Positions 53,732-62,522 are shown, counted from the first letter of the stretch. The stretch: 64,000 nucleotides of DNA from Flavobacteriales bacterium (GCA_020635695.1 JACJZH010000004.1:248001-312000), one strand, 5' to 3'. The notes: generated by a model from the sequence alone, not told the origin. Numbers and translations are program-made.

Positions 53732-55108
53732 GGTCCGGACGCCCATAGCCGGTGGGAGCCGGTGCACGCCAGCCTGGTCCTCGTGCTCCTCCTCCTCTTC
53801 CTCTGAGGCATGTTGATGGCCGATGATCTCCTCCTCGGACATCATGGTCATGACGATGAGCAGCATGATGGTGAACGGATTGAGGGAACCGGTGAGCCAG
53901 GACTCATAGAGGACCGAGAAGATCACGGAGAACATGAGCGCGAACGCGATCGGCGCCTGCTTGTTGGCCTTGATGAACATCAGGATGAAGCTCCTGAAGA
54001 AGAGCAGGATACCGATGATGCCCGTGTTGAACCACATGGTGAGGTAGGAGTTGTGGACCCCACCATGGTGCCCCATGCTCCTGAGGTAGGGGTAATGCTG
54101 CCTCATGATGTACTCGTCGTTGCCGAAGCCGCCGCCGAACAGGAAGAACCCGTCGTTCGTGATCCGTTCCCAGGCGAATTGCCAGGCGAAGTACCGTCCG
54201 GAGCCATCGGCCAGGGTCTCGACCCGGAAATACTCCTCCACACCCAGGGAGCGGACAATGAAGACGACGTTGTTCTGTGCCACCTCCAACAAGGCGATGA
54301 ACGCCAGGAAGGCCAGGAAGCCGAAGAACGGGGACAAGCTGAAGAACCTGGCAAAGCCCAGGAACATGAGACTGGCCACCAGCGACGTCCTTGACCCACA
54401 GGCAATGAGAAAATAGAAAATGCTCCCGAACACGATGATCTTCTCCCGCTGAGAGAAAAGTTGCTTGTTCATATAGTTGATCGTGTACGCCAAAATGAAC
54501 GTCAGGAAAGAAAAAATGCCCAATCCGTTCGGATTTCCGAACAACCCCCTGAACCGCCCTTCAATGAACGTCCACCAATAGGGCGTGAAATAGGTCATTA
54601 TCCGACTAAACCACAATACAATAATTATAAAGAACAAGAAATTTCTAAAGAAAGCCCAACCCTGCTGTCTATAGTTCATCAAGATGTAGTTGGGAACAAT
54701 GAGATACAACAAGGCATACGAAACTGTCTTCTCAAATCCGATGACAGGAGATCCTGAAAACAGGAGCGGGAAAAAGCTGTATATGAAAAATGGTAGAAAG
54801 ATCTTGAAGATATTGGATATCGGGTAGAACCTGGCCGTATCGATGAGGAACACGATACTGAGCGCAACGATGTAGCCATACTTGGCCGTCTTCACCTTCC
54901 GCATCGGGACCAGTCCGGGGTTCATGTCGGACAGGATGAGGATGATGAGGAAGCCCATGATCATGTCGGGCCAGGCCTCCTTCTGCCGCATGAGGAACAC
55001 GCTGAGCGGCAGCACGGCATAGATCCACGGACCTGGTGCGACCGTGACGCCCACCCAGAACAGGATCAACAGGTAGAGCCCGGTATGTTCCCGGAGGTGA
55101 TCGATCAT
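53729..55108 (-). CDS. O-antigen ligase/Wzy-like polytopic membrane protein
   Basis: Protein of 459 residues with about ten to twelve transmembrane helices (LYLLILFWVGVTVAPGPWIY, MGFLIILILSDM, FLFFIIIVLWFSRIMTYF, IGILLFFRSFILMFI, FALMFSVIFSVLYESWLTG). A large periplasmic loop between the last helices carries RITNDGFFLFGGGFGNDEYI and HHGGVHNSYLTMW, a pattern of the Wzy_C/O-antigen ligase family, with the conserved His and Asn. It ends in an acidic tail (EEEEEEHEDQ). It probably polymerises or transfers a surface polysaccharide. ATG overlaps the stop of the second CotH gene (ATGA). Bases around 54560-54800 are clearly more AT-rich than the rest. Confidence 0.87.
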   Translation of the reverse strand: MIDHLREHTGLYLLILFWVGVTVAPGPWIYAVLPLSVFLMRQKEAWPDMIMGFLIILILSDMNPGLVPMRKVKTAKYGYIVALSIVFLIDTARFYPISNIFKIFLPFFIYSFFPLLFSGSPVIGFEKTVSYALLYLIVPNYILMNYRQQGWAFFRNFLFFIIIVLWFSRIMTYFTPYWWTFIEGRFRGLFGNPNGLGIFSFLTFILAYTINYMNKQLFSQREKIIVFGSIFYFLIACGSRTSLVASLMFLGFARFFSLSPFFGFLAFLAFIALLEVAQNNVVFIVRSLGVEEYFRVETLADGSGRYFAWQFAWERITNDGFFLFGGGFGNDEYIMRQHYPYLRSMGHHGGVHNSYLTMWFNTGIIGILLFFRSFILMFIKANKQAPIAFALMFSVIFSVLYESWLTGSLNPFTIMLLIVMTMMSEEEIIGHQHASEEEEEEHEDQAGVHRLPPAMGVRT

Positions 55109-56763
55109 GGTCGAAGAGCGGGGAAGTCGTTCCGGGCCTGCTCGATCATGTAGGGCACCCGACGGCGGACATGCTCGCGCAGACGTTGCAGTTCCTGCTC
55201 CCAATGGGCCTTGGACACAGGTCTATGCCAGCGGCGGGCATGCCTTTCCATCACGGGGGCCAGGTCTTCCTGCAGTCCATCGATCAACGCAAGCAAACGG
55301 CCCTCGGACAAGGATCCCTCGGTCATGCGCAGGACGTGTTCACGTACCTGAGCACGGAAGCGTTCCATCCGCAGGCAGTAGCTGAAGAGCCGGGGGAAGG
55401 GAGCCTGGTCGTTCAGCAGGTCTGCCAGGTCATCGTGCTCGGGTCCGTTGACGTAACCCAGGCCCTGATCGCTATCGCCCATCATGAACCGCCAGCGCCC
55501 ATCCAAGGCCGGGACAAGGCTGTCCCGCGCACCGGTCCAGCGATAGCAACGGACGTTCTGTGCCGGCCAATCCGCATTGCCCAGGCAGAGTTGGGAGGCC
55601 AGGTAGGCGGCCATGCCATCCATGTCGATATGCCGGTCGAGCTTGTCGTAGGAGACCGGGTCGGACGGGTCCAGTGCTCCTGCCCAGGCGACCATCCTGC
55701 CCAGGTCCCGGGGGGCCGAAGCAGAACCCCTGTAGGAGATCAGCCGGTCCTCCACGATGTCGAACCCCTTGGCCTCCACGTGATGGCGGCGGGCCAATTC
55801 CTCGTCATCGAGCCGGTGACGCAGGTTGTGGATCCCCCAGAACTCACCGTTCACATAGAGCACCACGGGCACGCCTTGGATGGTCTCGAAGGACGATCCC
55901 GAACAGGCGCGATGCTGGAGCAGGTCCCGGATGAAGGCATCACCTTGGTCGTTCCCCCCGGCCCGGAGCACGACGGCCGCATAGCCCCCCCGATCATCTC
56001 CCTGGACCAGCGGGACGTCCACCGGATCCTTGAACAGGATGCGCAAGGCATGCTGCGCGAATCCCCTGGTGTTGTTGCCGTGTATCCTCACCCCCACGTT
56101 CCAGGAGCCTAGCATCGCCCCTTCCCCATCGCTCATCTCCAGCACGGCCGTCCGCTCCCAATCACGCCCACGACCCAGGTAGTTCCCCGGGTACTTCCAC
56201 CACCGATGGTCCTCCGGGTACTGGACGACATCCTCGGCATCCTGGTCCAGGATCCGGTTCCCGATCACATAGATGCCCGTGTCCGGATCGAAGAACGCCC
56301 CAGGTGGAAGGATCAGGGAACACACCCGGAGACCATGGTCGTTGGGAGGCAGCACGGTCCGGGACACCTGCTCCAGCGGATCACCACGATCGTTGAACGA
56401 GGCCACCCTGATCACCCAGGCGGGCTGATGCCCGTCGATGGGCCTGCGCCATTGCAAGGAGGTTGGTACCAGGGACCAACGTCGGAACACCTGACCGACC
56501 TCCTGCTCGGTCATGAGGGTCGGGGATCCGGGCGTGGGAACATCCCCGTTCGTGGTGTAGGTCATCGTCGCCGCGCCACGCGGAAGAACGATCTGGAGGC
56601 CATCCGGGCGTTCCTGGATCGCTGCGTCGTTCCCGAAGGAAAGACGCAGCCCGATGCGGGCTCCGGATCCATCCGTGAGGGAGCCGGTGAGCATGAGGAG
56701 CAGGAACGCCGTTCCCAGCAGAACGATCAAGGGGCCGGGCCGGGAGAACCGTTCATTCACCAC
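55105..56763 (-). CDS. CotH kinase family protein, membrane anchored
   Basis: Protein of 552 residues from a GTG at 56763 (an adjacent GTG is possible). The N-terminal hydrophobic segment GPLIVLLGTAFLLLMLTGS is a signal anchor. Residues about 45-120 include a chitobiase-like C-terminal domain as found before CotH (MTYTTNGDVPTPGSPT). The kinase-like domain follows with VRIHGNNTRGFAQHALRILF, VVLYVNGEFWGIHNLRHRLD and the metal-binding DSD in RFMMGDSDQGLG, so the catalytic site looks complete. CotH kinases phosphorylate secreted proteins in Bacillus. In this operon the partner could be a surface protein or glycan. It overlaps the DUF4956-like gene by 11 bases. Confidence 0.9.
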   Translation of the reverse strand: MVNERFSRPGPLIVLLGTAFLLLMLTGSLTDGSGARIGLRLSFGNDAAIQERPDGLQIVLPRGAATMTYTTNGDVPTPGSPTLMTEQEVGQVFRRWSLVPTSLQWRRPIDGHQPAWVIRVASFNDRGDPLEQVSRTVLPPNDHGLRVCSLILPPGAFFDPDTGIYVIGNRILDQDAEDVVQYPEDHRWWKYPGNYLGRGRDWERTAVLEMSDGEGAMLGSWNVGVRIHGNNTRGFAQHALRILFKDPVDVPLVQGDDRGGYAAVVLRAGGNDQGDAFIRDLLQHRACSGSSFETIQGVPVVLYVNGEFWGIHNLRHRLDDEELARRHHVEAKGFDIVEDRLISYRGSASAPRDLGRMVAWAGALDPSDPVSYDKLDRHIDMDGMAAYLASQLCLGNADWPAQNVRCYRWTGARDSLVPALDGRWRFMMGDSDQGLGYVNGPEHDDLADLLNDQAPFPRLFSYCLRMERFRAQVREHVLRMTEGSLSEGRLLALIDGLQEDLAPVMERHARRWHRPVSKAHWEQELQRLREHVRRRVPYMIEQARNDFPALRP

Positions 56764-57160
56764 CGGACCTCGCAGTTGCCCACCGCATCAACGGCAGCAC
56801 GATGATCATTCCCAGGATCACCGGCAAGGCAGCTCCGGACCCACAACCGACCGCGGCCATCACCACCGCCGTTCTGACCAGGCCGTCCGCCCTTTGCCCG
56901 GATGGGGCCATCCGCATGCCGGCGATGAACGCTCCGGCGAACAGGACGGAAAGGGGCAGTGAACCTCTGGCAAGGAGGGACCCAAGAGCGACCACTGCGG
57001 CCAGAGCGATCAGTTCGCGCGCCGTGCCCCGTTCCGCCCTGGCACCCCACCCCAGCAAGAGGGCGGCAAGGGCGGCCAGGACCATGCTCAACAGCATGCC
57101 CGGAAAGTCCCTCAAGGTGAGGTTGCCGAACTGGTCCGCCAATGTCCCTAGCATGTCCAT
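56753..57160 (-). CDS. DUF4956-like membrane protein
   Basis: Protein of 135 residues with four hydrophobic helices (LLSMVLAALAALLLGWG, ALAAVVALGSLLARGSL, AGAFIAGMRMAPSG, VVMAAVGCGSGAALPVILGM). The GCGSGAALPVILGMIIVLPL stretch and size resemble the DUF4956 family, whose genes are repeatedly found beside CotH and VTC polyphosphate-type genes in other bacteria. No VTC gene is seen in this window. It is the first gene of the operon DUF4956-CotH-ligase-CotH-phosphoesterase, with a TACCTTCG -7-like box near its start. Biochemical function unknown. Confidence 0.7.
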   Translation of the reverse strand: MDMLGTLADQFGNLTLRDFPGMLLSMVLAALAALLLGWGARAERGTARELIALAAVVALGSLLARGSLPLSVLFAGAFIAGMRMAPSGQRADGLVRTAVVMAAVGCGSGAALPVILGMIIVLPLMRWATARSGGE

Positions 57161-57222
57161 GCCGCGATCCGGCGAAGGTAAGGGCTGTGCTGGCTCCCGG
57201 TATGGCCCCCTATCTTCGCATC

Positions 57223-58113
57223 ATGATCGGCCGGGCCATGTTGCTGGTTGTGATCGGAGCACTGGTACGGACCGGTTCCGCTCAGATGACCGTATTGGAC
57301 GGCACGGGTTTCCGCGTGGCTCCCGGAACGACGATGCACCTGGACCTGCAAGGCGACCTCGAGATCGCCGGCACGGCCGAGGTGACCAACGATGGCCTGA
57401 TCATCGTTGCACCAGGAACCAGCATCCTGGAACCGCTCGGTGCCCCGATCTCCGGTTCCGGTATCGAGTCGGCCACCGACCTGTACGCCACTCCCCTGTC
57501 CGGCGTGGACCCCGGGGGCCTGGGGCTGGAGATCACCACCACGGACCCGCCCGGGACCCTGGTCGTGGAACGCGGTCATCTGGCATGGAGTGACACCGCC
57601 GGACGGGTCAGCGTGGAACGCTGGTATCGGGTTTCCCCGCAGACCTGGTCGGGATCACCGGCGACCATCCGCTTTCATGTGGACCCCTCGGAGTTGAACG
57701 GGATCTCCTTCCCATCCGCGGTCATGCACGTAAGGTCCGGGGCCGACAGCCTCTGGGCACCACACCCGGGATGGGTGGACCAGCTCGATCATGCCGTGGA
57801 GGCCAGCGTGCCGGACAGTCTGGGAACGTTCACCGTGTTCGAGGGCATGCTGCCCACGGGGACCCAGGACCACGCCTTCGGACCCGGCTGGGGCGTGTTC
57901 CCGAGCGTGGTCCAGGACCACGTGAACATCCGCGTACCGGCTGGTGAGGCCCTTCGCCGCACGGAGGTCCTGGACCTCCGCGGGAGGTGTATCCTGGCAC
58001 AGGACCATCCGGCCATGCAGGGCGTGCAACGCCTCGAGCTGGGCCGGCTTGCGTCGGGAAGCTACCTGCTCCGGGTGAACCAGGGCCCATCGTTCATGCT
58101 TGCCGTACCATGA
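57223..58113 (+). CDS. T9SS sorting-domain secreted protein
   Basis: Protein of 296 residues. Start at 57223 gives a signal peptide (MLLVVIGALVRTGSAQ). Residues about 20-195 are beta-rich (FRVAPGTTMHLDLQGDLEIA, VSVERWYRVSPQTWSGSPA) with no known family. Residues about 215-296 (WGVFPSVVQDHVNIRVPAGE, EVLDLRGRCILAQD, GSYLLRVNQG) are a T9SS type A sorting domain. A TATCTTCG -7-like box lies four bases before the ATG, and the stop overlaps the next start as ATGA. The encoded protein is first in a plus-strand four-gene unit with three tandem paralogues. Confidence 0.87.
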   Translation: MIGRAMLLVVIGALVRTGSAQMTVLDGTGFRVAPGTTMHLDLQGDLEIAGTAEVTNDGLIIVAPGTSILEPLGAPISGSGIESATDLYATPLSGVDPGGLGLEITTTDPPGTLVVERGHLAWSDTAGRVSVERWYRVSPQTWSGSPATIRFHVDPSELNGISFPSAVMHVRSGADSLWAPHPGWVDQLDHAVEASVPDSLGTFTVFEGMLPTGTQDHAFGPGWGVFPSVVQDHVNIRVPAGEALRRTEVLDLRGRCILAQDHPAMQGVQRLELGRLASGSYLLRVNQGPSFMLAVP

Positions 58114-58880
58114 GAGCGATCGGACTGCTTCTGACGTTGATGGTGCTTCCCGCTCTGGGCCAATGGGGATCGTCCGACCGCATCGTGCTGGTGGGCGACA
58201 GTGCGGCGGACAGGCAGGTGATCGGCGCCATTCCGTTGGAAGGCACGGACGGTGCCACCGTTGAGAGCACCCGGTCGCGGGTCGTGCACAGGGCCCCCGC
58301 ATCCGGCGTCAATGTGCTCAGCGCTTCAGTCTCCCCTCCGATCGCCGCCCTTCAGGCGGGACTGCAGGTGGACCTGATCCCCTCCCAGACGAACACAGGG
58401 CCCGTGACCCTTTCGTTGAACGGAACGTCCCCTGCGCAGGTCCTGTGGCGTGGAACGCTGCCCCTCGACAGCGGAGACCTCTCTCCAGGAATACCGGTCC
58501 CGCTGGTGTATGACGGAGCCAGCTTTCAATGGGTGGGTGAACGAGCGGGGGCCTGTCCCCCGGGGTTCATTCCCCTCTCGCGCGAGGTCTGCATCCAGGC
58601 GCTCCCCAATGATTCCAGCACCTTCTGGCAGGCCGTGCTCCAATGCGGGGACATGGATGCGAGACTTTGCACCTTCTCGGAGTGGACCGCCGGATGCTCC
58701 ATGACGGGCGAGTTCTTCTCCACAGTGGAAGGCTACGAGTGGGTGGACCATGCGGCGAACGATCAGGACAAGGCCAAGGTGCTCGGATTGAACAGTGTGA
58801 CACTCGTTGTCAGTTGCGATGGGGGCAGCCACCGGATCCCCAGTGTCGAGGTCCGTTCACGATGCTGTAAGACCAGGTAG
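58110..58880 (+). CDS. Tail-fibre-like/Cys-rich lectin-like secreted protein, copy 1
   Basis: Protein of 256 residues with a signal peptide (RAIGLLLTLMVLPALGQ). The N-terminal half ends in an NTGPVTLSLNG...GDLSPGIPVPLVYDGASFQW pattern like the beta-repeats of phage tail-fibre/collar proteins. The C-terminal half (about 150-256) has paired cysteines and the signature CPPGFIPLS, ARLCTFSEWTAGC, EWVDH and a final RCCKTR. 'LCT..EW..C' is reminiscent of formylglycine-generating-enzyme/C-type-lectin folds, though no catalytic motif is recognised. First of three tandem paralogues; its start overlaps the stop of the T9SS gene before it. Function unknown; surface display and ligand binding are plausible. 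Confidence 0.8.
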   Translation: MRAIGLLLTLMVLPALGQWGSSDRIVLVGDSAADRQVIGAIPLEGTDGATVESTRSRVVHRAPASGVNVLSASVSPPIAALQAGLQVDLIPSQTNTGPVTLSLNGTSPAQVLWRGTLPLDSGDLSPGIPVPLVYDGASFQWVGERAGACPPGFIPLSREVCIQALPNDSSTFWQAVLQCGDMDARLCTFSEWTAGCSMTGEFFSTVEGYEWVDHAANDQDKAKVLGLNSVTLVVSCDGGSHRIPSVEVRSRCCKTR

Positions 58881-59660
58881 ATGTCCAGGACCAGCACAGC
58901 CATCGTCCTTTGCGTCACCGCGTTCGCCGCAGCCGGACAGGTCGAGGTGGACCGTTCCTTGAGGATGGTGAACAGCGATCCGGCGGAGCGGAGGATCGAG
59001 AACCTCGGCCGTGCCACGGGTGAGGACCACCTGATCACCCTCGGCGGTGCACGGACCGGCACTTACCTCTGGAGCCCGGCACAGGTGAACGGGAGCTCGA
59101 TCGCCCTGCAACCCGAACCTCCGTTGGGCGGCTACGTCCCCGGCACCCGCCTGCGTTTCCTGGCGCCCGCCCTGCAGGCAGCACCAGTGAAGGTGGATGT
59201 GAACGGTCTGGGGGAACGTAGCGTGGTACACGGCGATGGGCTCCCCCTGCAGGGTGCGCAAGTGGCCGCTGGCACCGTCCTCGATATCCAGTACATGGAC
59301 ACCGCGTTCGTGGTCCAGTCCCGTTCGGCCCGGGAATTCTGTCCTGCAGGTTTCCTGCCGGCGAACGACCGCACCTGTCTCCAGGTCGATCAGCAGCCCG
59401 CGATGAACTTCTTCGAGGCCAGCGAGCACTGCAGGGGGCTGGACGCACATCTCTGCACCTGGCCCGAATTGCTCTTCGCCTGCACCATGTTGACCGGCCA
59501 GTTGAACGATATGCACACGGACTGGGAGTGGATCGACGACACTTCCGATCACACGCACACGGCGGACCAGGGAGCCCGATGGACCTGCCGCAGCCAACGG
59601 TCCCAGGGAGCCGTGCCCTCCGTGACCGCTCCATTCCGTTGCTGTGCCAGGTTGCACTGA
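58881..59660 (+). CDS. Tail-fibre-like/Cys-rich lectin-like secreted protein, copy 2
   Basis: Protein of 259 residues; its ATG follows the previous stop with no gap. Signal peptide (TAIVLCVTAFAAAGQ). N-terminal half contains LRMVNSDPAERRIENLG and a beta-repeat region (AAPVKVDVNGLGERSVVHGD). C-terminal half carries CPAGFLPAND, AHLCTWPELLFACTML, EWIDDTSDH and a final FRCCARLH, aligned with the cysteines of copies 1 and 3. Sequence similarity to the neighbours is spread over the whole length, not limited to short motifs, so this is a true duplicate. Same functional uncertainty. Confidence 0.8.
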   Translation: MSRTSTAIVLCVTAFAAAGQVEVDRSLRMVNSDPAERRIENLGRATGEDHLITLGGARTGTYLWSPAQVNGSSIALQPEPPLGGYVPGTRLRFLAPALQAAPVKVDVNGLGERSVVHGDGLPLQGAQVAAGTVLDIQYMDTAFVVQSRSAREFCPAGFLPANDRTCLQVDQQPAMNFFEASEHCRGLDAHLCTWPELLFACTMLTGQLNDMHTDWEWIDDTSDHTHTADQGARWTCRSQRSQGAVPSVTAPFRCCARLH

Positions 59661-59664
59661 GGCC

Positions 59665-60447
59665 ATGAGGACCCCGACGATCATCCCACTCCTGCTGCTG
59701 GCGTTCACCATGAACGCTCAGGTACAGGTGGACAAGCCCGTGGTCCTGACGGGTGCACAACCCGCGGACCGAAGGGTGGAGGGCATTCCCGCGCCGACCT
59801 CGGACGACCAGGCGATGAACGCGGAAGGGCTCCAGCTTGCCGCATATGCCTACGCGGAGATCACGGGTCAACCCGACCTGTGGAGCGCGCAGGTCCAACC
59901 GGTGCCGGACAGCCTTCCCGCCGGAAGTCTGCTGTTGCTGAAGGCCGCGTTCACGAACACCGGGCCTGTCGAGCTCAGCATCAATGGAGGGCCGTTGGCA
60001 CCCGTGACCAAGAACGGTGTGGCACCGCTGGACAGTGCGGACGTACTGGCCGGGGAGGTGGTGGTGCTCGTGCACGATGGGCAGCGATTCCAACTCACGG
60101 GTCCCGCATCACGGGCGCCACGGAACTGTCCACCAGGGACCGTGACCGTGAACGGGCAGTACTGCATGGAGCTGCAGAAGCGTGCCTTGAGCGATTTCGA
60201 CCTGGCCGCCCTTGCCTGTGGCATGGCCGGAGGCCGCATGTGCACCTGGGGCGAATGGCACTATGCCTGCCGGAACGCCACTGCGCTCGGGCTCACGGAC
60301 ATCGTGGGGGACTGGGAGTGGACGAACAACACCGCGAATGGTGACGGGCTCGTCCGCATCGTTGGTGGCAGCAGCTGCTGGGGACACAACACCTCCCCCG
60401 CCTGGGACGTGCAGCCCAGGAACTACCGCTGCTGTTTCGATCGCTAG
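59665..60447 (+). CDS. Tail-fibre-like/Cys-rich lectin-like secreted protein, copy 3
   Basis: Protein of 260 residues, four bases after copy 2. Signal peptide (IIPLLLLAFTMNAQ). The N-terminal half shows VLTGAQPADRRVEGIPAPTS, like the 'DPAERRIENLG' of copy 2, and the clearest tail-type repeat (FTNTGPVELSINGGPLAPVT, AGEVVVLVHDGQRFQL). The C-terminal half contains CPPGTVTVNGQYC, GRMCTWGEWHYACRN, DWEWTNNTA, SSCWG and a final YRCCFDR. Cysteine positions are conserved in the trio. It overlaps the convergent glycosyltransferase gene by 4 bases. Confidence 0.82.
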   Translation: MRTPTIIPLLLLAFTMNAQVQVDKPVVLTGAQPADRRVEGIPAPTSDDQAMNAEGLQLAAYAYAEITGQPDLWSAQVQPVPDSLPAGSLLLLKAAFTNTGPVELSINGGPLAPVTKNGVAPLDSADVLAGEVVVLVHDGQRFQLTGPASRAPRNCPPGTVTVNGQYCMELQKRALSDFDLAALACGMAGGRMCTWGEWHYACRNATALGLTDIVGDWEWTNNTANGDGLVRIVGGSSCWGHNTSPAWDVQPRNYRCCFDR

Positions 60448-61478
60448 TCGCCCAGCGCCCGGTCGTACAGTTCGGCGATCCTCCGGTTGCGCACCCGGAT
60501 ATCGAACTTCTCACGAACGACCTCCGAACCCGCGTTGCCCATCCGATCCAGCAGGACCGGGTCATCCATGAGACGCTGAAGACGGGTCGCGATGTCGTCG
60601 GCGATCTGGTCGGAGGTCGTGTTCTCCACGGACAGCAGCCAGCCGTTCCTTTCGTGCTCGACGATCTCGGGCAGCGAACTCACCTTGGATGCGATCACGG
60701 GAAGGCCCGCACCCATCGCCTCCAGGATGGTGTTGTTGAACGGATCGGCGAAGGTGGTGCTCACGAACACATGGGCCTGCCGCATCAGCTGCAGGAGCTG
60801 GGCATGAGGAATGCCACGATGCAACGTGATGCGTGGATCGTCCGCGATGGTCCGTTCAGCCCAGGCCACCTCGGCCGCCGAAGGCTCCACCCCCCAATCC
60901 ACTTCCAACGTGCTCACGATGCAGAGCCGCGCATCCTCGCGGCCAAGCCTCTGGAACGCCTTCAGCAGCTCGATGCCGCCCTTGCGGTAGAAGCCGTTGC
61001 CGGCGAACAGGATGGTGAAACGGTCCCGGTCCTTCTCACCGGGCAGGTACTGCTCCACGGCGCGGTACACCACCACCATCTTGGCCGGGTCCACCCCGGA
61101 GGCGACCAGCTTGTCGCGGTTCATCCGCAGGGTGTTCTCACTGGTGAAGATGAGCCACTTGCAATCGTCACTGGCCAATCGGCGCTGCCCCCAGCGGAAC
61201 AAGGGATGCGTCTCCTTCATCGGCCGGTAGCGTGGCAGATAGCTCTCCACCTCGATCACCCAGGGTCTGTGGTTGGCCACCACGCTGTTGTACGTGTGGT
61301 ACAGGTCCACATGCTTCAGCGGAAGGAAGCACTTCGTGTGGGCGAGGAACTGGTTGCGGACCCTGAACAGATGCCAGGGAACGTCGACGCCGCGGGAATA
61401 GCGATACCCTTCGGGCGGGTTGCTGAACACGTAGTGCTGCCAGTAGCGGGTCTTGTTGCTGATGCCGACGACACGCAT
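60444..61478 (-). CDS. GT4-type glycosyltransferase
   Basis: Protein of 344 residues. The C-terminal Rossmann-like domain has FAGNGFYRKGGIELLKAFQR, LHRGIPHAQLLQLMRQAHVF and the nucleotide-sugar motif FADPFNNTILEAMGAGLPVI (EX7E type), typical of GT4 retaining glycosyltransferases. It is cytoplasmic and would add a sugar to a lipid-linked or other acceptor, probably for the surface polysaccharide. Donor and acceptor are unknown. A TAAATTCG -7-like box lies upstream. Confidence 0.92.
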   Translation of the reverse strand: MRVVGISNKTRYWQHYVFSNPPEGYRYSRGVDVPWHLFRVRNQFLAHTKCFLPLKHVDLYHTYNSVVANHRPWVIEVESYLPRYRPMKETHPLFRWGQRRLASDDCKWLIFTSENTLRMNRDKLVASGVDPAKMVVVYRAVEQYLPGEKDRDRFTILFAGNGFYRKGGIELLKAFQRLGREDARLCIVSTLEVDWGVEPSAAEVAWAERTIADDPRITLHRGIPHAQLLQLMRQAHVFVSTTFADPFNNTILEAMGAGLPVIASKVSSLPEIVEHERNGWLLSVENTTSDQIADDIATRLQRLMDDPVLLDRMGNAGSEVVREKFDIRVRNRRIAELYDRALGD

Positions 61479-61504
61479 GGAAGCCGCGAATTTAGCCCCG
61501 CGGC

Positions 61505-62476
61505 TCAGCGAAGTGCGGGTGCCATTTCGTCGAGCCAGCGATGGAACGCGGCCAGGCCTTCGGCGAGCGGGGTGGCCGGCACGAAACCGAGGTCCCGGCC
61601 CGCTTTCGACACATCCGCATAGGTCTGGGGCACGTCCCCCGGTTGTTCGGGAAGCATCTCGATGACGGCTTTCCGGCCGAGTTCGTGCTCGATGGCCGCG
61701 ATCAGGTCGCGCAGCATCACCGTGTCGGAGTTGCCCAGGTTGTAGATCTCGAACGGACCGCCCTTCGCGCGGTCCATCGCCGCACGCACGCCGTTCACGA
61801 TGTCCGTCACGAACGTGTAGTCGCGGCGTGTGGATCCATCGCCGTACTGCTGGATGGGCTCCCCGGCGGCGATCTTCCGGAAGAACTTGTGGATGGCGAG
61901 GTCAGGCCGTTGGCGGGGACCGTACACGGTGAAGAAACGCAGCACGGTGACCTGCATGCCATGGAGCCGGGCATGGACCTGGGCAAAGCCCTCGGCTGCG
62001 AGCTTGCTGGCGGCATAGGGACTGATGGGCAGCAGTCCCCGTTCGCGCTCCTGCCACGGCACTTCGGGATCTTCCCCATACACGCTGCTGCTGCTGGCCA
62101 GCACGAAATGGGGCACGTTCCGTGCGCGGGCCAGTTCCAACATCCGCAGTGTTCCGGTCACGTTCACGGCGTGATACCCCAGGGGGTCCTTGATGCTCGG
62201 GCGAACACCGGCCTTGGCGGCGATGTGAACGATGCGATCGATGGGGTCGTCCCCGATCAGGTCCGCCAGTCCTTCATCCAGCACGTCCGCCTCGATCAGG
62301 CGGAAGCCTTCCCGGTCCAACGACCTGGCGATGTTCGCCTCCTTGATCGCACGGTCGTAGAACGGATCGAAGTTGTCGATGGCCGTGACGCGCCACCCAC
62401 CTTCGTCGAGTAGTCGTTCGATGAGGTGGCTGGCAATGAAGCCCGCGCCACCTGTGATGAGTGCATGCCTGGTCAT
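61505..62476 (-). CDS. NAD-dependent epimerase (UDP-glucuronate 4-epimerase-like)
   Basis: Protein of 323 residues from ATG 62476. Rossmann GGAGFIASHL near the N terminus (Gly-to-Ala in the usual GxxGxxG last part), AAKAGVRPSIKDPLGYHAVN, active-site SSSSVYGEDPEVPW and YAASKLAAE (Tyr/Lys), FFTVYGPRQRPDLAIHKF and DYTFVTDIVNGV. This run of motifs fits the UDP-glucuronate 4-epimerase group best, so it may supply UDP-galacturonate; GalE-like specificity is not excluded. Separated by 26 bases from the glycosyltransferase gene, and diverging from the next glycosyltransferase. Confidence 0.92.
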   Translation of the reverse strand: MTRHALITGGAGFIASHLIERLLDEGGWRVTAIDNFDPFYDRAIKEANIARSLDREGFRLIEADVLDEGLADLIGDDPIDRIVHIAAKAGVRPSIKDPLGYHAVNVTGTLRMLELARARNVPHFVLASSSSVYGEDPEVPWQERERGLLPISPYAASKLAAEGFAQVHARLHGMQVTVLRFFTVYGPRQRPDLAIHKFFRKIAAGEPIQQYGDGSTRRDYTFVTDIVNGVRAAMDRAKGGPFEIYNLGNSDTVMLRDLIAAIEHELGRKAVIEMLPEQPGDVPQTYADVSKAGRDLGFVPATPLAEGLAAFHRWLDEMAPALR

Positions 62477-62522
62477 GCGGAGCGAGCGCGAAAATACGGC
62501 CTTTCCCCACCGGTGCCCGGCT

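Noticed and set aside
58110..60447. Variable proteins of a diversity-generating retroelement
   Set aside because: The C-terminal domains recall the lectin fold used by such proteins, but no reverse transcriptase, template repeat or adenine-biased variation was seen.
57223..60447. Prophage tail remnant
   Set aside because: The tail-like pattern is limited to short beta-repeats; every protein has a signal peptide and there are no capsid, terminase or integrase genes.
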